DNA from: Manis javanica
Lineage: Eukaryota; Chordata; Mammalia; Pholidota; Manidae
DNA: 64,000 bases
Reading direction: 5' to 3'
Assembly: GCF_040802235.1 (NCBI RefSeq)
Contig: NC_133166.1
Span: 1-64,000 of the forward strand
Shown: piece by piece, positions 1-13,151 of the stretch
Numbering within the stretch: the stretch's first letter is position 1
Layout of the letters: the number at the start of each line of letters is the position of its first letter
Notes under the pieces: model-generated
The model's database searches: none
What the model was told of the DNA's origin: nothing
The model's input: the letters and a program-made list of their open reading frames with translations, nothing else
Program-made: the position numbers and the translations under genes

Positions 1-267
1 TGGTTGTCAGCTGACCTAAGGAGACTCAAACTCAGGCAAGCCTGATATGAAATCATTTACCTGGCTTGTGTCTTCATAGCCTCAGGTGATTTGATGTGCT
101 TCTGTCCGAGGTCAGAATCTACGTCTGTCTTGAGGTTCTGATGCCTGAGGCTGCCTGCAAGGCTGGTGATCTCTCAGGAAACTCCCTAATTGACCCATAA
201 AACTCTAGCACCCCTGGTGTTATTATCAATGCAGACAACTGTCACTCATGGTTATCTGTAAGCAATC

Positions 268-400
268 AATGATAATAATAGCCAACATCTATCAAAACAG
301 TTACTATGTACTAGAATGTGTGCTGAGCATTTGTATGAAATTTCTCCTGTAACCCTCCCAGGAACATGACGGTTCTGGACCTCTCATGGTTCTCACTTAT
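268..400 (+). repeat. MIR SINE fragment (unit A)
   Basis: The segment has the MIR core pattern: a run resembling AATAGCCAACAT, then a TACTATGTACTAG-like stretch, GTGCTGAGC, and a CCTCCCAGGAAC-like stretch. It is degraded, as expected for an ancient mammalian SINE. Orthologous copies lie at about 28,203-28,335 and 49,290-49,420. Confidence 0.6.
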
Positions 401-759
401 TCTAAGTTCAATCTTAGTGTGTTTAAGCCATTGGGACTGGAACACAGAGCAGGAGGGTATCAGAAGGAAAAGCCCAAAGTCTGAATCTCTAAGTATAGCC
501 CTGTGCTTTTCCTTAGGTAGCAAAATATCCTAAATGATAATATATTGGGTCAGAGTGAGCTATACCAGCGTCCCTTTTGTGTACTTTCTATAAAGGCTTC
601 CCTAGTACATTCATTCTATAACCTCATTGGTCACACATGCTGTGCCCCACCAAATTATTATCAGAGTTATTAACTGTGATATAATTTCCTGACCAATTTG
701 GATATCAGATACTAAATACACACTTGTACAGGTATGAGAAATAATTCCAAAAGGGTAAA

Positions 760-1087
760 TGGGGGTAAAATCCCAATATTTCCAGAATCTCTTGCCTGGC
801 CTTAGTGCACCTCCATATCAATAGGTGTTACCAAGGGGTGGAGTAAAGCAGTCCATCCCCAGATCACTAGATGACTTCAGAGGGGGTGGAGAGTGAGCGC
901 ACACATGGACCAGAGAGGTTTGGTGGGGCTGCCCAGCCAGGTCATGAGAGACACTGGCGAGCACAATTAGATGACAGCTTGGAAGCTATAAACAGGTTTC
1001 TTCCATTTCATTTCTCCCTTTGACTGATTTTGGCTTCAAAGATCATTTCCTCACGGCTTGGAACACATATTCTCCCTGGAGTTTGCA
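760..1087 (+). repeat. 5' LTR of the unit A ERV
   Basis: It starts with TG and ends with CA directly before a TGG that suits a primer-binding site. It pairs with the 3' LTR at 6,375-6,690 and contains an ATAAAC near a likely R region. It is closer to the 5' LTR of the unit B ERV than to its own 3' LTR, as expected if insertion came before duplication. Confidence 0.8.
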
Positions 1088-4000
1088 TGGTGGTAGTTGG
1101 CAGGAACTTTGAAACAGAAATGTGTCTTCATGGGTTCTATGCTTGGCCAAGCTGCCCCTAGAGATGGTAAAGAGAGACCCAGAAACCCACTGTGAATGGT
1201 GGGGCGGTCCCTTAGCTGTGGAGGGTGCAGCTTCACTCGGAGCCTCATATATGGGGTTTCCATTTGGGAAGCCCCTAGTGGGGTACTTGTCTAAAGCAAA
1301 ACACCTTCTAAACAGGTGGGGCCTTCCCAGAATTGGGGAAGAGTTGAGACACCAGAAGCTGTGGAATTAGTCCTCCATGAGAAGGAGAGAGAAGACTGCT
1401 TAGAGGCCCTCAGTGGCTGTATGGTGGCAGGGATTGTGTGATGTTTCTTTCTCAAGATATTGGAAAGGTTATTGAGGAGAGAGACATGGTGAGGCATGGC
1501 TTGGAGGAGCTGGATGATGACCTATGGGACGCCCTTAAGAAAGAGACACATACTGAGCAGTCAAGTTGTGCTCCTGAAAGACACGTTATCAGCGAGGGAG
1601 GAGGCAGCAGGAGAACCTGTGCTGCAGGAGGCCGTGGGGGTCTGGGAGGAAGGAGTGGGGCCCTCCTCGCTGAGACAGATCAAGGAAGCAGGAGACTGGG
1701 GAGGGTAAGTGGGTTGGGATGAGGGCAGAATTGTTACAAAGGACACCACCAAAGGCACCAGCCATTCCTGTACTAAAGACCCACCTCGTTGTAATCAAGA
1801 AAATAAAATGCAACAACTGTGTGCTCCTCAAAGGGAGGAGTAGCCCCCTCCCCAGTTTGTGGAGCCCTCCATGCTCAGTCCCTGTACCCAGGATGAGCTG
1901 GTATAGGCAGAAGCCCTCAGAACCTGTGCCTACATGGCTTCTGCATCTCTGGAATATGAGGGTGGGAAACATTGTTACGTCGAGTTCTGAAATGGGTAGA
2001 CTGGCTTCCTGATGACTCACCCTCTCCTGCAGCAGTGATTGCAAAGTGCCCATCACATCTCAGGGAACCAGGCACTTCGTTATTGGCTGACAGCAGCGAT
2101 CAGGGTGATGGCCTAATCACTTTAGCGTAATCAGGGTGATTCACCATACTTACCCACTAGCTGGAAAACATATGTAGCGCTCCAGCAGGTGTAATGGGAG
2201 TGCGGCATGAAAAACATCATCTATATTATGGACCCCAACGGCCCTGATGAGGAGTTGTTCACTGTAGGAATGAGAAATCTGGTGCTCCATACAGCTCCCC
2301 TATCTTTCTTTGGGTCCCTAGTGACTATTCTTTCCCCTCCATGCCCACCCAGTAGGGCAACCCATAAGTGAGTCGACCTGTACTTTAACAGATCTGGGAT
2401 GTTGAAAATGAGAGCATGCAAGGAAGTTCGGGCTATGACTACAAGAGAGGTGCAAAGGGCCCTGTGAAGTTCTTGAGGACCCAAATCTTTGCTGATTTCA
2501 TAAAGATGGGGGTAGTGAAAGAAAAAATTGATGGGTAGCCCAACAGGATCTTGTTAAAACTGTGGCACCAATTAAAGCCAAAGAAGCAGTTTCAGCTACT
2601 GAGGTCCAGGACACAAAGGCAGAGGCAAAGCCCCACATCCAGCCTGGGTCCTTGCAAGACGTGCTGGGGGACAGTACTCAGGCTCTCCCTGGGCCCTTTC
2701 CCCCACAGGACGAGGACAGGGCATTGCGGTTTGGCTGGGGTGCGGGGGTCAAGGCTCCCACCATGTGGGACATGGTGGGGCCACATGTAGAATTAGCAAA
2801 TCATTGTTTCCCCACGAATGTACAATGTTGCTGGTGGACACAGGAGCTGAATGTTCTCTGATTTATGGGAACCCAGAGCATTTTCCTGAGAACTTTGCTG
2901 TGATAGATGACTATGGGGTAAGGCATTTGGAGGGAAGAAAGCCCAAATCCTGTTGAAGATAGGGTGTGAACCCCAAAGGAGTGTACTCTGTACATTTCCC
3001 CATCCCCGAATATATTTTGGGGGTGGATATCCTTTAGCGCCTGTGGTTACAGACCACTGCAGGTCAGCTCAGACTGAGGGAACATGTGGTAAAGGCAGTT
3101 CTGAGGGGACATGCTAAGCACCCACCTGTAGCTCTGCCTGTACCTTAACAGATGACAAATAGTAAGCAGTATACATTGCGTGGATTGCACAAGGAAACTG
3201 GAGAAACTCTACACGAACTGGAGAATGGGGGCTTCAAAAATCCCACTCAGAGACTTTTTAATTCCCCAGTGTGGCCAGTGAAAATGCTGGACAGCTCATG
3301 GCATATGACCTTGGATTACAGGGAATTGAGAAAAGTCACACTGCCTTTGCATGATGCTGCCCCTCAATAGCAGCTTTTATGGACGCACTAAGTCATGAAA
3401 TAGGGATATATCATTATGTTGTGGAAGTTGGCAATGCTTTCTTCTCGGTTGACATAGCAAAGGAAGTCATTTTTAGTTTGCGTTCATGTGGGAAGGCCAG
3501 CAGTGGACACTCAGTGTCCTTCCACAGAGATACCTCCACATTCCCACCATTTGTTATGGAATTGTAGCCAAGGACTTGTCTACATGGAAGAAACTGAAAA
3601 CTGTGTAGCTGTATCACTACATTGATGATATTATACTCATGTCTGATTCTCCTGAAGATTTAGAAGGGGCAGTACCTAGACTGCTGCAACATCTACAGGA
3701 GAAAGGATGGGCTGTAAATAGCACCAAGGTTCAGGGACCTAGTTAGTCAGTAAAATTCTTAGGGGTTGCCTGGTTAGGTAAAACCAAAGTTATCCCAGAA
3801 GCAGTCATAGAAATGTTCCATGCTTTCCCTAACACCTACCAGTGTGGCAGTATTACAATAGTTTTGGGGTCTTTTGGCCTACTGGAGAGTGTTTATCTCA
3901 CACTTGGCACAAATTCTGAAGCCCTTATACTGGTTGGTGCAAAATGGCATTAGGTGGGACTGGGAAGAAACATGTGCAGCTGCTCTTACTCCTTATAGGA

Positions 4001-6374
4001 GAGCGGTCAAGGCTGTACAGGTCTTGAGTGTAATGGACTCATCAATGTGCTGTGAGCTAGATGCTCATGTAACCAAAGATGGCTATGGATGGGGCTTTTG
4101 AGAAAGGCTTGGATGGACATGTGAAACTATTTGATTCCTTCCTCAAGTATGGAAAGGAGCAAAGGCCCAGTACACCTTGATAGAGAAGCAACTGGCTACT
4201 GTGTACCACACCTTGCTGGCTACGGAGCCCATCAACAGAACAGCTCTGATCAAAGTAATAAATACCTATCCCATCGCAGGGTGCGTCCAAGACTGGAACG
4301 AAAGGCTGTAGAGTGGTGTGGTACAGACACCTACATTGGCCAAATGGGACAAATATTTACAGCAGTGTAACAACCTTTCCACTAGACCCTTACATGGAGA
4401 GTTCCAATGCTTATTGGGGCCAGTGACATATAGCAGTAGCCATTGGAAACCAAGAGTCCTTATCTGGAAGGAAAAGCCCCTATAGCTGAAGGTGCTTGGT
4501 ACAGAAATTGCTCTAGTCTCAGGCACCCCAAACTGGAGGGCTGTGGCTTTCCATCCTAAGACTGAGACAATATGGAGAAAGGATGGAGAGAGGAAGAGCA
4601 ACCAGGGGGCTGGGTTGCAGGCAATATGGTTCATGATTACCCATGAGCCTTCCCCCATAGTTGTCTGCATTGACAGCTGAGCCACCTACAGGGGCTTGTC
4701 CCTGTGGCTACCAACATGGTCCCATGCCAACTGGGTGGTTGGTCACTGGTTCCTTTGGGAGAAAGAGTTGTGGCAAGACCTATGGGCCTATTGTCAGACT
4801 AATACTGTTACTGTATATGATGTGACTGACCATTTGCCCTTTTAATCCCCAAGGAAATATAAAGCAGATACATGGGCCCAGATGTTTTTTTGGCTAGAAG
4901 GAAAGTTTGCCTCTGATCTATCCCAATGGTTACATCAGTGTTAGTTGCATGCAGGGCAAAAGACAGTATGGGCTGTAACCCATTGATGGGGCTTGCCACT
5001 GACCATTGAAAAAATCAGCAGAGAATGTAAGTAGTGCCTTGTGTGTTCCTAGAGCGATTTACACTGAGTCTCACAGCAACATGGGACAATAGTAAAGGGG
5101 CTAATACCCCTTGTCAGGTGGGAAATAGACTACATTGGGCCTCTGCCCACATCAGAAGGGTATCAAAATGCCACGACTTGTGTGGACACAGTTACAGGAC
5201 TGTTGATTGCTCTTCATACACATCGTGCAGATCAGCAAACCACCAAGAGAGGCCTAGAGCATCTCTTTACAGCCTAAGGCTGGCTGCAGGTCATTGAGAA
5301 TGATCAAGGCACCCACTTTACTGGACATGCATTTCAAGAATGCGTGCAGCAGTTAGGGACAAAGTGGCAGTTTAATGTACCATATAACCGTACAATGGCA
5401 GGGTTGATAGGGAGGTATAATGGTTTTTAGAAGTCTGGCCCAAGTTCATTCAACAATAGTCTATGGAGCTGTTCAGTTCACTTATGGACAGAGCTATGAC
5501 CTTAGAATGAGAAGCCCCGAAAAGGAGCCTTGAGCCCTGTGGACATGGTAACGCAAATTGCTGCCTCTCCTGTACAACTGTAAGTGCAAACCAAAGAGGA
5601 GTGAAGCCAGGATAAGGCCGGCCGTGCAACATCCTGCTGCCAGCACTACTGCATTAAACCCTGGAGACTCTATTGAGTGGATGTGATCCTGGACATTTCC
5701 ACACATGGCCAGTGAGGACTGGCCTTTCTGGCATCTTTGTAAAAAGGCCTGAAAGCTGTCCTCCTGTGTGTTCCTGCTGTAGCAGCAGAATGGCCCCCAA
5801 AGATCACAGTAGTGTTCCCAAAGCATCCACGAGGTAAGAGCATCTTACAGGGAAGTTTTTTTTATCTTATGCCCAGTGCATACACCTCCCAGAGCCCTGT
5901 ACAGTGACCCATCTCTAACCCTCACAGGGAGCAGGTGAAAGTCTGGTGTACTAGACCAGGACAAGGTCCCTATCCTGCCACTGTCCTACCACGGGTCCAG
6001 TCTCTTGCATTGATTCTACCTGATGGACAAGATTTGCATATGCTGCTGTCATTCAAACAGGTATCCTATTGCCCCTAAGGTAATTTCTTCTATAATCCCT
6101 GTGTCCTTGACCCACTTCCTGGCTGCCATGTGATGATTACTCTGAACTCCCTCCCTGTTCATGTACTGGCTCCTGTGGGATGGGCAAGCTATGGACTTAA
6201 TCTGTATAGGACTTTGAACCTCACTGAATCCCTGCTTGAGGATTATCATGATTTCATTGCCGCTGTTATTGTATGTTATTAGTCTGGTTGCAGTGCTCTA
6301 GTTTTCTTGCACACTGGCTGTTACCGATGATGGGGAGCAAGTAGATTGTGAGGTAGGATTTCTGGCAGGTGGAC

Positions 6375-6690
6375 TGTGTGTAAAATTGCAATTATTTCCA
6401 GAATCTGTTGCCTGGCCTTAGTGGATTTCCATATTAATAGCTGTTTCCAAGGGGTGGATAGAAGTAGTACATTTCCACATCACTAGGTGATTACAAAGTG
6501 GGTGGAGGGTGAGGACCTACCAGGACTGGAGAGGTTTGGTGGGGCCTGGCACCCAGGTCACGAGAAACATGGAGAACAGAAGTACTAAGCAATAAACAGG
6601 TTTCTCCTACTTCTTTTCTCCCTTTGAGTGGTTTTGGCTTCAAAGATTACTTGCCCCAGGCTGGCAACATATTTCACCCCCAGCGGTATA
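6375..6690 (+). repeat. 3' LTR of the unit A ERV
   Basis: It matches the 5' LTR over its whole length and begins with the same TGxGxGTAAAAT form. It is followed by the second copy of the GTAAA target duplication at 6,691-6,695, about 480 bp upstream of the receptor start codon. Confidence 0.8.
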
Positions 6691-7162
6691 GTAAATGTTT
6701 TTATTATGTATAATGGAAGACATTTAAAAAAATGTATCAGGATTACCATGGAGAACAGAAAGGCTATTTTAAATTAAATCTGGATTGATGCCACATATAG
6801 TTTTCTTATCAGAAAGCAAGTTATATAATGCATAAGTGGAGGTTTTTAAAAAACCATATTTTCTTCAACGATCTCTATGTATAATAATCACAGAATTTCT
6901 TTTGTCTTAAAAATTATTCATCAAATTTTTATATACCTGTTTCAATTCTCATGGGAACTCATGCTTTATTTGAGAACCTGAAGCACTGAACAGGTTTTCC
7001 TTGATAATGTGAGGTGAAAATCTGCTGTGTTTCCACCAGAGCAGTGAGCATTTCCCTTTTTCTGGTGCTCAGTGGAGGAAAAAGCTGGCACATAGTAGAA
7101 TTGTAGTGCTATCACATTTCACTTGAATCAACAGTTCTTTCTCTTGTCTCTTTTCTGATCTT

Positions 7163-7164
7163 AG
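7163..7164 (+). promoter_or_regulatory. Probable splice acceptor before the receptor coding exon (A)
   Basis: A pyrimidine-rich run ends in TTAG, 14 bases before the start codon. Odorant-receptor genes typically have untranslated 5' exons spliced to one coding exon. The same AG occurs at the same offset in B (34,930-34,931) and C (50,215-50,216). The upstream exon and promoter could not be identified. Confidence 0.6.
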
Positions 7165-7177
7165 GAGCAGCAAGGCT

Positions 7178-8116
7178 ATGATTAGGAAAGGAAATATTAC
7201 AGAGATCACCTACTTCATCCTCTTGGGGTTTTCAGATTTTCCCAGAATCAAAGCAGTGCTCTTTGTTGTGTTCCTGGTGATCTACATTACAACTCTGACT
7301 TGGAACCTGAGCCTCATCATCTTAATAAGGATGGATTCCCACCTCCACACACCCATGTACTTCTTCCTCAGCAACCTGTCCTTCCTAGACATCTGCTATG
7401 TGACCTCCACAGCCCCCAAGATGCTCTCTGACTTCTTCCTGGAACAACATACTATCACCGTTGTGGGCTGTGCTGTTCAATACTTCTTCTCTGCAACCAT
7501 GGGACTGAGTGAGTCTTGTCTCATGACAGCCATGGCTTATGACCGCTATCCTGCCATTTGTAATCCACTTCTCTACTCATCAGTCATGTCACCCACCCTC
7601 TGTGTTAGGATGTTGCTGGGATCCTATATGGCTGGACTCTCTGGTTCTGTATCCCAAGTGTGTGCCATTCTTCAACTCCACTTCTGTGGGCCTAATGTCA
7701 TCCACCACTTCTTCTGTGACATGCCCCAACTGTTAGTCCTGTCCTGCACTGACACTTTCTCTGCCAAACTCATACTTGCCATAGTAACAATGATCTTTGC
7801 AATAATAAGTGTCCTTGTTATCCTGATATCCTACGTCTATATTGTCATCTCCATTATGAAGATCACTACAGCTAAAGGCAGGTCCAAGGCTTTCAACACC
7901 TGTGCTTCTCACCTGACAGCAGTTTCCTTCTTCTATATCTCAAGTAGCTTTGTCTATTTGAATTCCAGCTCTGGCGGGTCTTCCAAGTTCGACAGATTTG
8001 CATCGGTCTTCTACACAGTTGTCACTCCCATGTTGAATCCCTTGATTTACAGTCTTAGGAACAAGGAAATCAAAGATGCCTTGAAGAGGTTGCAGAGGAA
8101 AGGAGGTTATTACTGA
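7178..8116 (+). CDS. OR5AN1: Odorant receptor, OR5AN1-like, copy A
   Basis: A seven-transmembrane class A GPCR of the olfactory-receptor family, expected in the ciliary membrane of olfactory neurons and coupled to G-olf. At 312 residues it has the family's normal length and is uninterrupted. Visible marks are an N-glycosylation site NIT at 6-8, PMYFFLSNLSF at 59-69, C98 and C180 for the conserved disulfide, C170 and C190, MAYDRY at 119-124, KAFNTCASHL at 237-246, and PMLNPLIYSLRN at 284-295. Approximate helices are 24-50, 58-80, 96-120, 141-160, 196-221, 238-262 and 272-293. From memory of human OR5AN1, the N-terminal NITEITYFILLGFSDFPRI and the C-terminal EIKDALKRLQ match closely, so orthology with the musk receptor is inferred. 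Oddities are Pro at 125 just after DRY, where B and C have Ala, and Ser at 105. I count 33 residue differences from copy B. The start is the first ATG after the conserved acceptor. Confidence 0.93.
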   Translation: MIRKGNITEITYFILLGFSDFPRIKAVLFVVFLVIYITTLTWNLSLIILIRMDSHLHTPMYFFLSNLSFLDICYVTSTAPKMLSDFFLEQHTITVVGCAVQYFFSATMGLSESCLMTAMAYDRYPAICNPLLYSSVMSPTLCVRMLLGSYMAGLSGSVSQVCAILQLHFCGPNVIHHFFCDMPQLLVLSCTDTFSAKLILAIVTMIFAIISVLVILISYVYIVISIMKITTAKGRSKAFNTCASHLTAVSFFYISSSFVYLNSSSGGSSKFDRFASVFYTVVTPMLNPLIYSLRNKEIKDALKRLQRKGGYY

Positions 8117-9795
8117 CTTCACTGTTTCTGAGATTTTTTAAAACATATTATCCCTTCAGGATCATCTTAAGTCATAATACTGAGAATATGAATGGACGGT
8201 TACAAATTTCACACTACGTTTGGACAAAGAAGGTTTAATTTGCCATAAATTACACACCAAAATGGACCAATACGTGATACAAATCCACACACACAGAATA
8301 TTTTTAAGTCTTGCATCTCTATTACATTCATTCTATATGAGGAGTGTTTATTTATTTATTAATCTGTCCACATCTATTTGTAAACATCAAGGTTTAGAAA
8401 CATTTGGGCTTTCCTTGATTCTGAGACTGAACCCTTAGAGATACCTAGCACAGGCTCCAGGAGTGTGAAAACCATATCTGCAAAATATTCTAATGCAATG
8501 ACATGATGGTGATTGATGTTTTTTTCTGTGTCTGACCAGATTTGGAGTAAACAGAGGTAGGGTTTGGGCATTTGGACAGAAAGAAAGCTATCAAATTGGT
8601 CTGATTATGCCTCCTGGAAACAGCAGCCTGAGACAGCTAATGTTTGTGTAAGGCCTCTTTCAGTGCTAACCATCTAATAGATTTTTGGTCACATCCTCAT
8701 GTCTACCAGCTCTAGTCTATGAAAGGCAGATGTTTCAGCCATATGGGATACCAGAACAATCATAAATTTGGATAAACTGAAGGATGTGGGCCCTGCAGTG
8801 CCATATACTTATGAGTCTAGTGATTTCGTTTCTGGCATTTAGTGTCCAGTGGGGGTTTTGTTTGAGATATATTTGGAAGTCCATATCACAGCCAATAGTA
8901 ATTTCTGAGAGTTAGCATTCTAACCTCTATTTCCTGCATTACATCCAGAAAATTCACCTTGCTTTACATAGCCAATCATTCACCTTATCAAGTGTTTTCT
9001 TATATTTCAGTATCTGTTCATATTTGGTAAGAGGGGCCTTGTGTGAGAGTTCATTGTTATAACAGAGCTACTGAATATTCAATATTGCCGAAATGATGAA
9101 TAAATAGGGTAAACTGGCATACATCTCCTATTGTCCATGCTCTTCATTTTATGTTTTAATGATTTATGGTTAAAGGAAGTTATATAATAGATGGAGTAGG
9201 ATGGTTAGAGTTACTTTAATTCTGATATGTTCCTGAAGCCCTTAAATACCAAGGAAGAAAATAGACAGTAGGATAGGCAGGGTTCTCACCTCCGGCCGGG
9301 TTATATAAAGCTTCTGGTCTTTGTGGTCGGGTTAAAAGAATAACATATGTAATAGCACCGACTATTGATTTGCCTGATTGATATTGGACTTGGATAAGCT
9401 GATGCAAAACAGATGTCATTGCAATTACACATTATCCTTGGCAATTCATTTGGTCTTAATGTTGTTTTGCATCTCTGTTTTGATGAGTGATATGTTATTT
9501 TATTTCATTGAGGAGTATACGTGAAGAGGTATTTGAAGGTTTACCAAATCTTTCATGAGCTTCCACATGTGCAGAATTGAGAGAAAAGGAATTATTGCAC
9601 CTCTGGAAAAGTATGTGAGGACTGTCCCCTGCCATGGAAAGAATGCAGTATGAATTGTGTGGCCCCATGCAGGCATATGTATGGTCTCTGAAGCACTGCT
9701 TCTTAAAAATGTATACAAATGTGTGACAAGTCTATTTGTAAGGATTCTTGAGGTCTTTCTCAGGAGGCAGACCTCTGTGAGCTTTATAGTAGCAT
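8117..9795 (+). other. 3' flank of receptor A, no gene recognised
   Basis: This stretch is shared with B (35,884-37,560) and partly with C. It holds no coding frame worth calling and no repeat I can name. A conserved AATAAA lies at 9,099-9,104. Confidence 0.5.
9099..9104 (+). promoter_or_regulatory. Candidate poly(A) signal, receptor A
   Basis: AATAAA lies about 1 kb after the stop. The hexamer and its surroundings are kept in B (36,870-36,875) and C (52,671-52,676), the latter further downstream because of a solo LTR. Conservation may reflect shared descent only, so use of the site is not shown. Confidence 0.35.
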
Positions 9796-9799
9796 ATTG

Positions 9800-12170
9800 A
9801 AAATAATTACTATGCAGTGCATTAGATCTCCAGATTTATTTGTCTTTGAGTGCAAGTGGGTATACTTAATAACATCCCCTCAATTCTCTTGCTCTCAAAC
9901 TGCTTGTAAGCACCACTTTATTCTTTTTTATGAATTTGACTTTTAAGGTTCCACGTATTAATGATATTGTTCATTAGTGACATTATTCTCTGACTTATCT
10001 CACTTGGCATTATGATCCGAAATCCCATCCATGTTGTCATAACCTATAGGATTTACTTACTCCCATAGCTCAATAGTATTCCACTGTTTGGGTATTCTAT
10101 GTCTTCTTCACCCAGTCATTCATTGACAGGAACTTTGGTTTTTTCTTTATCTTGGCTCTTGTGAATAATGCTGCAATAAACATGTGGGTGTGGATATCTT
10201 TTAATATCCTGTTTTTATTTCTACTCTATATATAGACTGATGGACAATTGCTGGGTCATATGGCATTCCCATTGTTGCCCTTTGAGTAACCTCCATAATG
10301 TTTTTAATAGTGGCTAAAAGAATTTGCATTCCCAAAAGAGGTATATAAGGGCTCATTTTCTACATGTCCTCACCAACGCATGATATCTCTTGTCTTCTTG
10401 ACGATGGCCATTCTAAAGATGTGAGGTGAGTTTCATTTTGGTTTTCCTTTTTCATTTCCCTCGTTGTTGTTCAGCATGTTTTCATATACCTGTTGACCAT
10501 TTGCTTGTCTTATAGGAAAAATTTCTCTTTAGTTCTTCTGCCCATTTTTTATTATCTTGTCTGTTGTTTTGTTACTGAGTTGTATGAGTTTTTGTATCCA
10601 TTGGGCATCAACTCCTTATCTGGTATATAGTTTGCTGATATTTTCTGAGACATGGTTTGCAGATATTTTGTATCATACTCTGTGCTGCCTTTTCATTCAT
10701 ACTTGGTCACTCCTTTTGTTGTGGAGAGGTTCTTTTAATTCGATGTAGTGCAATTTGTTGATTTCCCTTTTTTCCTTGTGCTTTTGGTGCCATGTCATAA
10801 AAATCATAGCTAAGACCAATGACAAGGAACTCATTCCCTATCTTTTATTCTAGGAATCTTATGGTTTCAGGTCGAATTTTTATTTATTATGGTTGATGTT
10901 TGTGAGTGGTGGAAGATAGAAGTCCAATTTCATTTTTATGCATATGGTTATTCCATTTTTACAACACCACTTCTTATAGAGACTAACCTTGCTCACTGAG
11001 CATTTTTCCCTTTCTATTCAAATATTACTTGAGTATACATGGAAGGGTTTATTTGTGGTCTTAGTTCCATTGGCTTATCTCTTTTAAGGTAGGCCCATAT
11101 TATTTTGGTTAGCATCGCCTGTGGCATAATTTGAAGTCAGGAATGTGATGCTTCCAGCTCTGTTCTTCTTTTTCAGAACTGCTTTGGCTATTGAGTGTCT
11201 TGTGGCTTCATGCAAATTTTAGTATTGTGTTTTCTATTCCTGTGAAAAACACCATTAGAATTTTGAGGGGGATTGTGTTGAATATACAGATGGGTGTGTT
11301 TGATTTGGACATGTGAAGACTATTAATTTTGTTCCAGGAATATGGGATATCATTCCATTCGTGTGTTTAATTTCTTTCAGGAATGTATTGTGTTTTTCAT
11401 AGTAGAGAGCTTTCATGTCTTTGGTTAAGTTTATTACTGAGTGTTTTATTGTTTGTATTGTTATTATAAATGGGGTAATATTTGTTATTTCTTTTCCAGA
11501 TGTTTTATTGTTAGTGTATAGAAATGCAACTGGTTTTCATATGGTGATTTTATATCCTACAACTTACTGAATTTGTTGATTAACTCCAACAGATTTTTGG
11601 TTGAGGCGCTAGGATATTTTTTATACATAAATATATATCATGTTCAATAGTGACATTTCCTTCTTCTTTTGTGATTGAGATGTCTTTCATTCCTTTATTT
11701 TTCCTGATTGTTCTAGCTAGGACCTCTATTTCTTTATTTTGCCTGACTTTTCTATCTAGGTCTTCAAGTTGAAAATGAGTGGTGACTGTAGGCATACTTA
11801 TTTTGTTCTTAATTTTAGAGTAAAATATTTCAATCTTTCTTTTTTTAATATGATGTTAACTATGAGTTTGTTGCATACGGTCTTTAGTATGTTGACATTT
11901 ATTCCTTTTATATACAGTTTTTTATTGATTTAATAATGAAAGTGTTGTGTTCTGTTAATGCTTTTACAACTTCTTTTCAGATGATCATATGATATTTATC
12001 TGTTGTTCTATTAATGCAGTGTACCAAAGTTAATCATTTTTATATGTTGAAACATCCTTGCATCTCAGCGATAAATTCATCTTGATCATAGTGTATGATC
12101 TTTTTGATGTGTTGTTGAATTACATTTATTAATATTTTGTTGAGAATTTTTGCATCTATATCATCAGAGC
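9800..12170 (-). mobile_element. Old L1 fragment, minus strand (unit A)
   Basis: The left end is the reverse complement of an older L1 3' region. Further right, the minus strand reads ORF2 pieces, for example 11,580-11,795 and 12,040-12,282, the latter with an [21 protein letters not shown]-type reverse-transcriptase segment. It is heavily decayed. B keeps only about 1 kb of the same insertion and C keeps its 3' part, so it predates all the duplications. Confidence 0.75.
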
Positions 12171-13142
12171 CATTAATGTGTAGCTTTGAGGTCTCCCAGC
12201 TAGTCTTTGAAGAGTGAAGAGGTTGGACCCAATAGCCAGTGTTACAACTTTCAAGAGGCTGAGGGATGAAACCCGAAAACATCTAGTTCTGAAATACAAC
12301 TGGACTTAAATCCAGAAGACGCACAGGTTAGACCATAGAGACATTTCCTACTGATTTTCTCCCAGGTCTTAGTGCAGGGGTAGCATTCAGACATATCCAA
12401 CTTCCAGCATCTCAATGAAAAAGAACTGTTTCTATATTGTAAAAGCTGCGGCCCATGTGTGAGGCTTCTAATTTGACACACACCTACAGACAGAAAGTAA
12501 TCCTCGCTGGACACCATGGAGGTCTGCAAGTGCCATCATTGCATTCCCACACTTTCCCACTCTGGGTCACCAGTCTCTCCTGGAAAGTAACTTCTGCACA
12601 AACCTGGTTCCCCAGGTTCTGTGATTGCTGCTCAGAGGTACATACCATGTCATCCTGGCACTATTGGTCATTGGCACTTGCACATGAGTCCCAGAGGACT
12701 GAAGCCCAGAAAGAAACAGCTCTTAACAGATTATCATCTCCAAAGACTAGTGGAGAGTGAATAGAAAGAAACACCCAAGTCTCGTATTCCTGCAAAAGAA
12801 ATCTGTTTATGTATTTCCAAAATGCTTCCTGAGTGTCTGGTTCCAGTCACCCTGTATCAAGTTGTTGAAAGTGATCCTCCCTTTCTGGTCACTAAAAGTT
12901 CTTGTTATGCCATAAACTACAAGGAGCTACTGGGAAGACCAAAGGCTCCTGGGAAACTACAAAGGACTGAGGGATAACTATGAGGTAGGGCCTGGATGGA
13001 TGATAAGTTTCATCTACACAAGATCGCCTTTGTGGATTACAAGAGGTGGCTGTTTTATTTATGCACATAAAACACAGAGAATCAAGAAAAATGAAGAATC
13101 TGAGCAATATGTAGAAAACAAACAAAAAAAAAAAACGTAAAA
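12171..13142 (+). other. Intergenic sequence, nothing recognised
   Basis: This is shared with B (about 38,540-39,512). It has no convincing coding region, RNA gene or named repeat. Confidence 0.5.
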
Positions 13143-13151
13143 CTCTAGAAA
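13143..13151 (+). repeat. Target-site duplication, left copy, of the A-specific L1
   Basis: CTCTAGAAA here is repeated at 17,956-17,964 on the other side of the L1. The empty site in unit B, at about 39,514-39,522, has it once. Confidence 0.75.

Larger units (their letters stand above)
760..6690 (+). mobile_element. Class III-like (ERV-L-related) endogenous retrovirus fossil, unit A
   Basis: An old ERV about 5.9 kb long, flanked by a 5 bp target duplication (GTAAA at 755-759 and 6,691-6,695). The order is 5' LTR, a primer-binding-like TGG start at 1,088, gag-like region (about 1,110-2,560), protease with a DTGAE motif (about 2,820-2,870), reverse transcriptase with a YIDDI motif (about 3,150-3,900), RNase H (about 3,950-4,850), integrase (about 4,860-5,820), and 3' LTR. 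No convincing env is seen, as in ERV-L. The coding region is broken many times and is not functional. The RT and RNase H wording resembles ERV-L. The two LTRs are clearly diverged and the element predates the A/B duplication, so it is old (inferred tens of millions of years). Confidence 0.85.

Noticed and set aside
1100-5830. Many short open frames on both strands in the ERV
   Set aside because: These are remnants and shadows of gag-pol in an old broken element, not host genes.
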